Positions 63,959 through 64,000 of a stretch of 64,000 nucleotides of DNA are shown in pieces. The stretch is from Spirosoma arboris (GTDB lineage: Bacteria; Bacteroidota; Bacteroidia; Cytophagales; Spirosomataceae): the NCBI RefSeq assembly GCF_009754945.1, contig NZ_WPIN01000003.1:186001-250000 (forward strand), written 5' to 3'. Both the position numbers and the translations under genes were made by a program. The first letter of the stretch is position 1, and each line of letters opens with the position of its first letter. The notes beneath the pieces were generated by a model, which was not told where the DNA came from, made no database searches, and worked only from the letters and a program-made list of their open reading frames with translations.

Positions 63959-64000
63959 CTGTCCGTATGACTACATCTATGCAACCGACTGTTTCAATTG
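63955..64000 (+). CDS. start of next glycan gene (truncated by window)
   Basis: Only 15 codons are present, starting at an ATG that overlaps the DUF5672 stop codon (ATGA). The last readable residues (QPTVSI) look like the opening of a GT2 glycosyltransferase, which usually reads PxVSIIIPxYN. Another ATG lies at codon 5 and one at codon 9. Identity is a guess. Confidence 0.4.
   Translation, partial: MTVRMTTSMQPTVSI

Overview
The window looks like chromosome of a Bacteroidota bacterium, most likely Cytophagales close to Spirosoma. The signs are the protein families (a DUF5916 outer-membrane protein, an OmpA protein with PD40-like repeats, ParE-type topoisomerase, DUF5672, a WbqC protein), starts without clear Shine-Dalgarno sequences, and several TAnnTTTG boxes typical of Bacteroidota promoters. 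This assignment is inference from gene content; no rRNA or tRNA gene was seen. No gene-free stretch exceeds about 300 bases.

Layout. 1-15.5 kb is mostly metabolic and housekeeping and lies largely on the minus strand: a partial GntP-type permease, an McrC-like nuclease with no McrB beside it, an HpcH/HpaI aldolase, a histone-deacetylase-fold protein, an SDR, two small unknown proteins, a GH13 amylase, a DUF5916 protein, a TIM-barrel isomerase, an aldo/keto reductase, dapA and ligA. 15.7-20 kb holds rpe, a second GH13 lipoprotein whose catalytic nucleophile is Asn, and an OmpA/PD40 protein.

20-35 kb (plus strand) is a glycoconjugate locus. It has a GT-C membrane glycosyltransferase, a split transketolase whose two halves flank a fused NAD-epimerase/polyprenyl-phosphate GT2, a second membrane protein, an OafA-type acyltransferase, a DPM1-like GT2, a mutase/oxidase-like flavoprotein, a large anchored protein with a probable propeller, and an SGNH (AlgJ/AlgX-like) protein. 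The likely logic is to build a sugar nucleotide, load it on a lipid carrier, flip it, transfer it outside the membrane and O-acylate.

35-48.6 kb is mixed metabolism: a PEP-mutase-like enzyme, a DHA2 drug exporter, a Gfo/Idh/MocA oxidoreductase, N-carbamoylputrescine amidase, a possible glycosidase, a ROK kinase, a SIS isomerase, a GDPD, a sulfite-oxidase-like enzyme, pheA and parE. 48.8-64 kb is a polysaccharide export and assembly locus: an SLBB export protein, a chain-length/PCP protein, ABC permease and ATPase with a carbohydrate-binding tail, a DegT aminotransferase, a WbqC protein, a PglD-like acetyltransferase, and a run of glycosyltransferases partly joined by ATGA overlaps and continuing past the window.

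The most unusual signal is non-coding. Many gaps between codirectional genes are almost completely filled by one imperfect-to-perfect inverted repeat of about 50-110 bp. It begins a few bases after the upstream stop codon and often ends just before the next start codon. The arms are made of iterated 6-12 nt words. The words differ from site to site, but some pairs of sites clearly share them. A related-looking low-complexity segment sits in frame inside ligA. I know of no described element that matches this pattern exactly.
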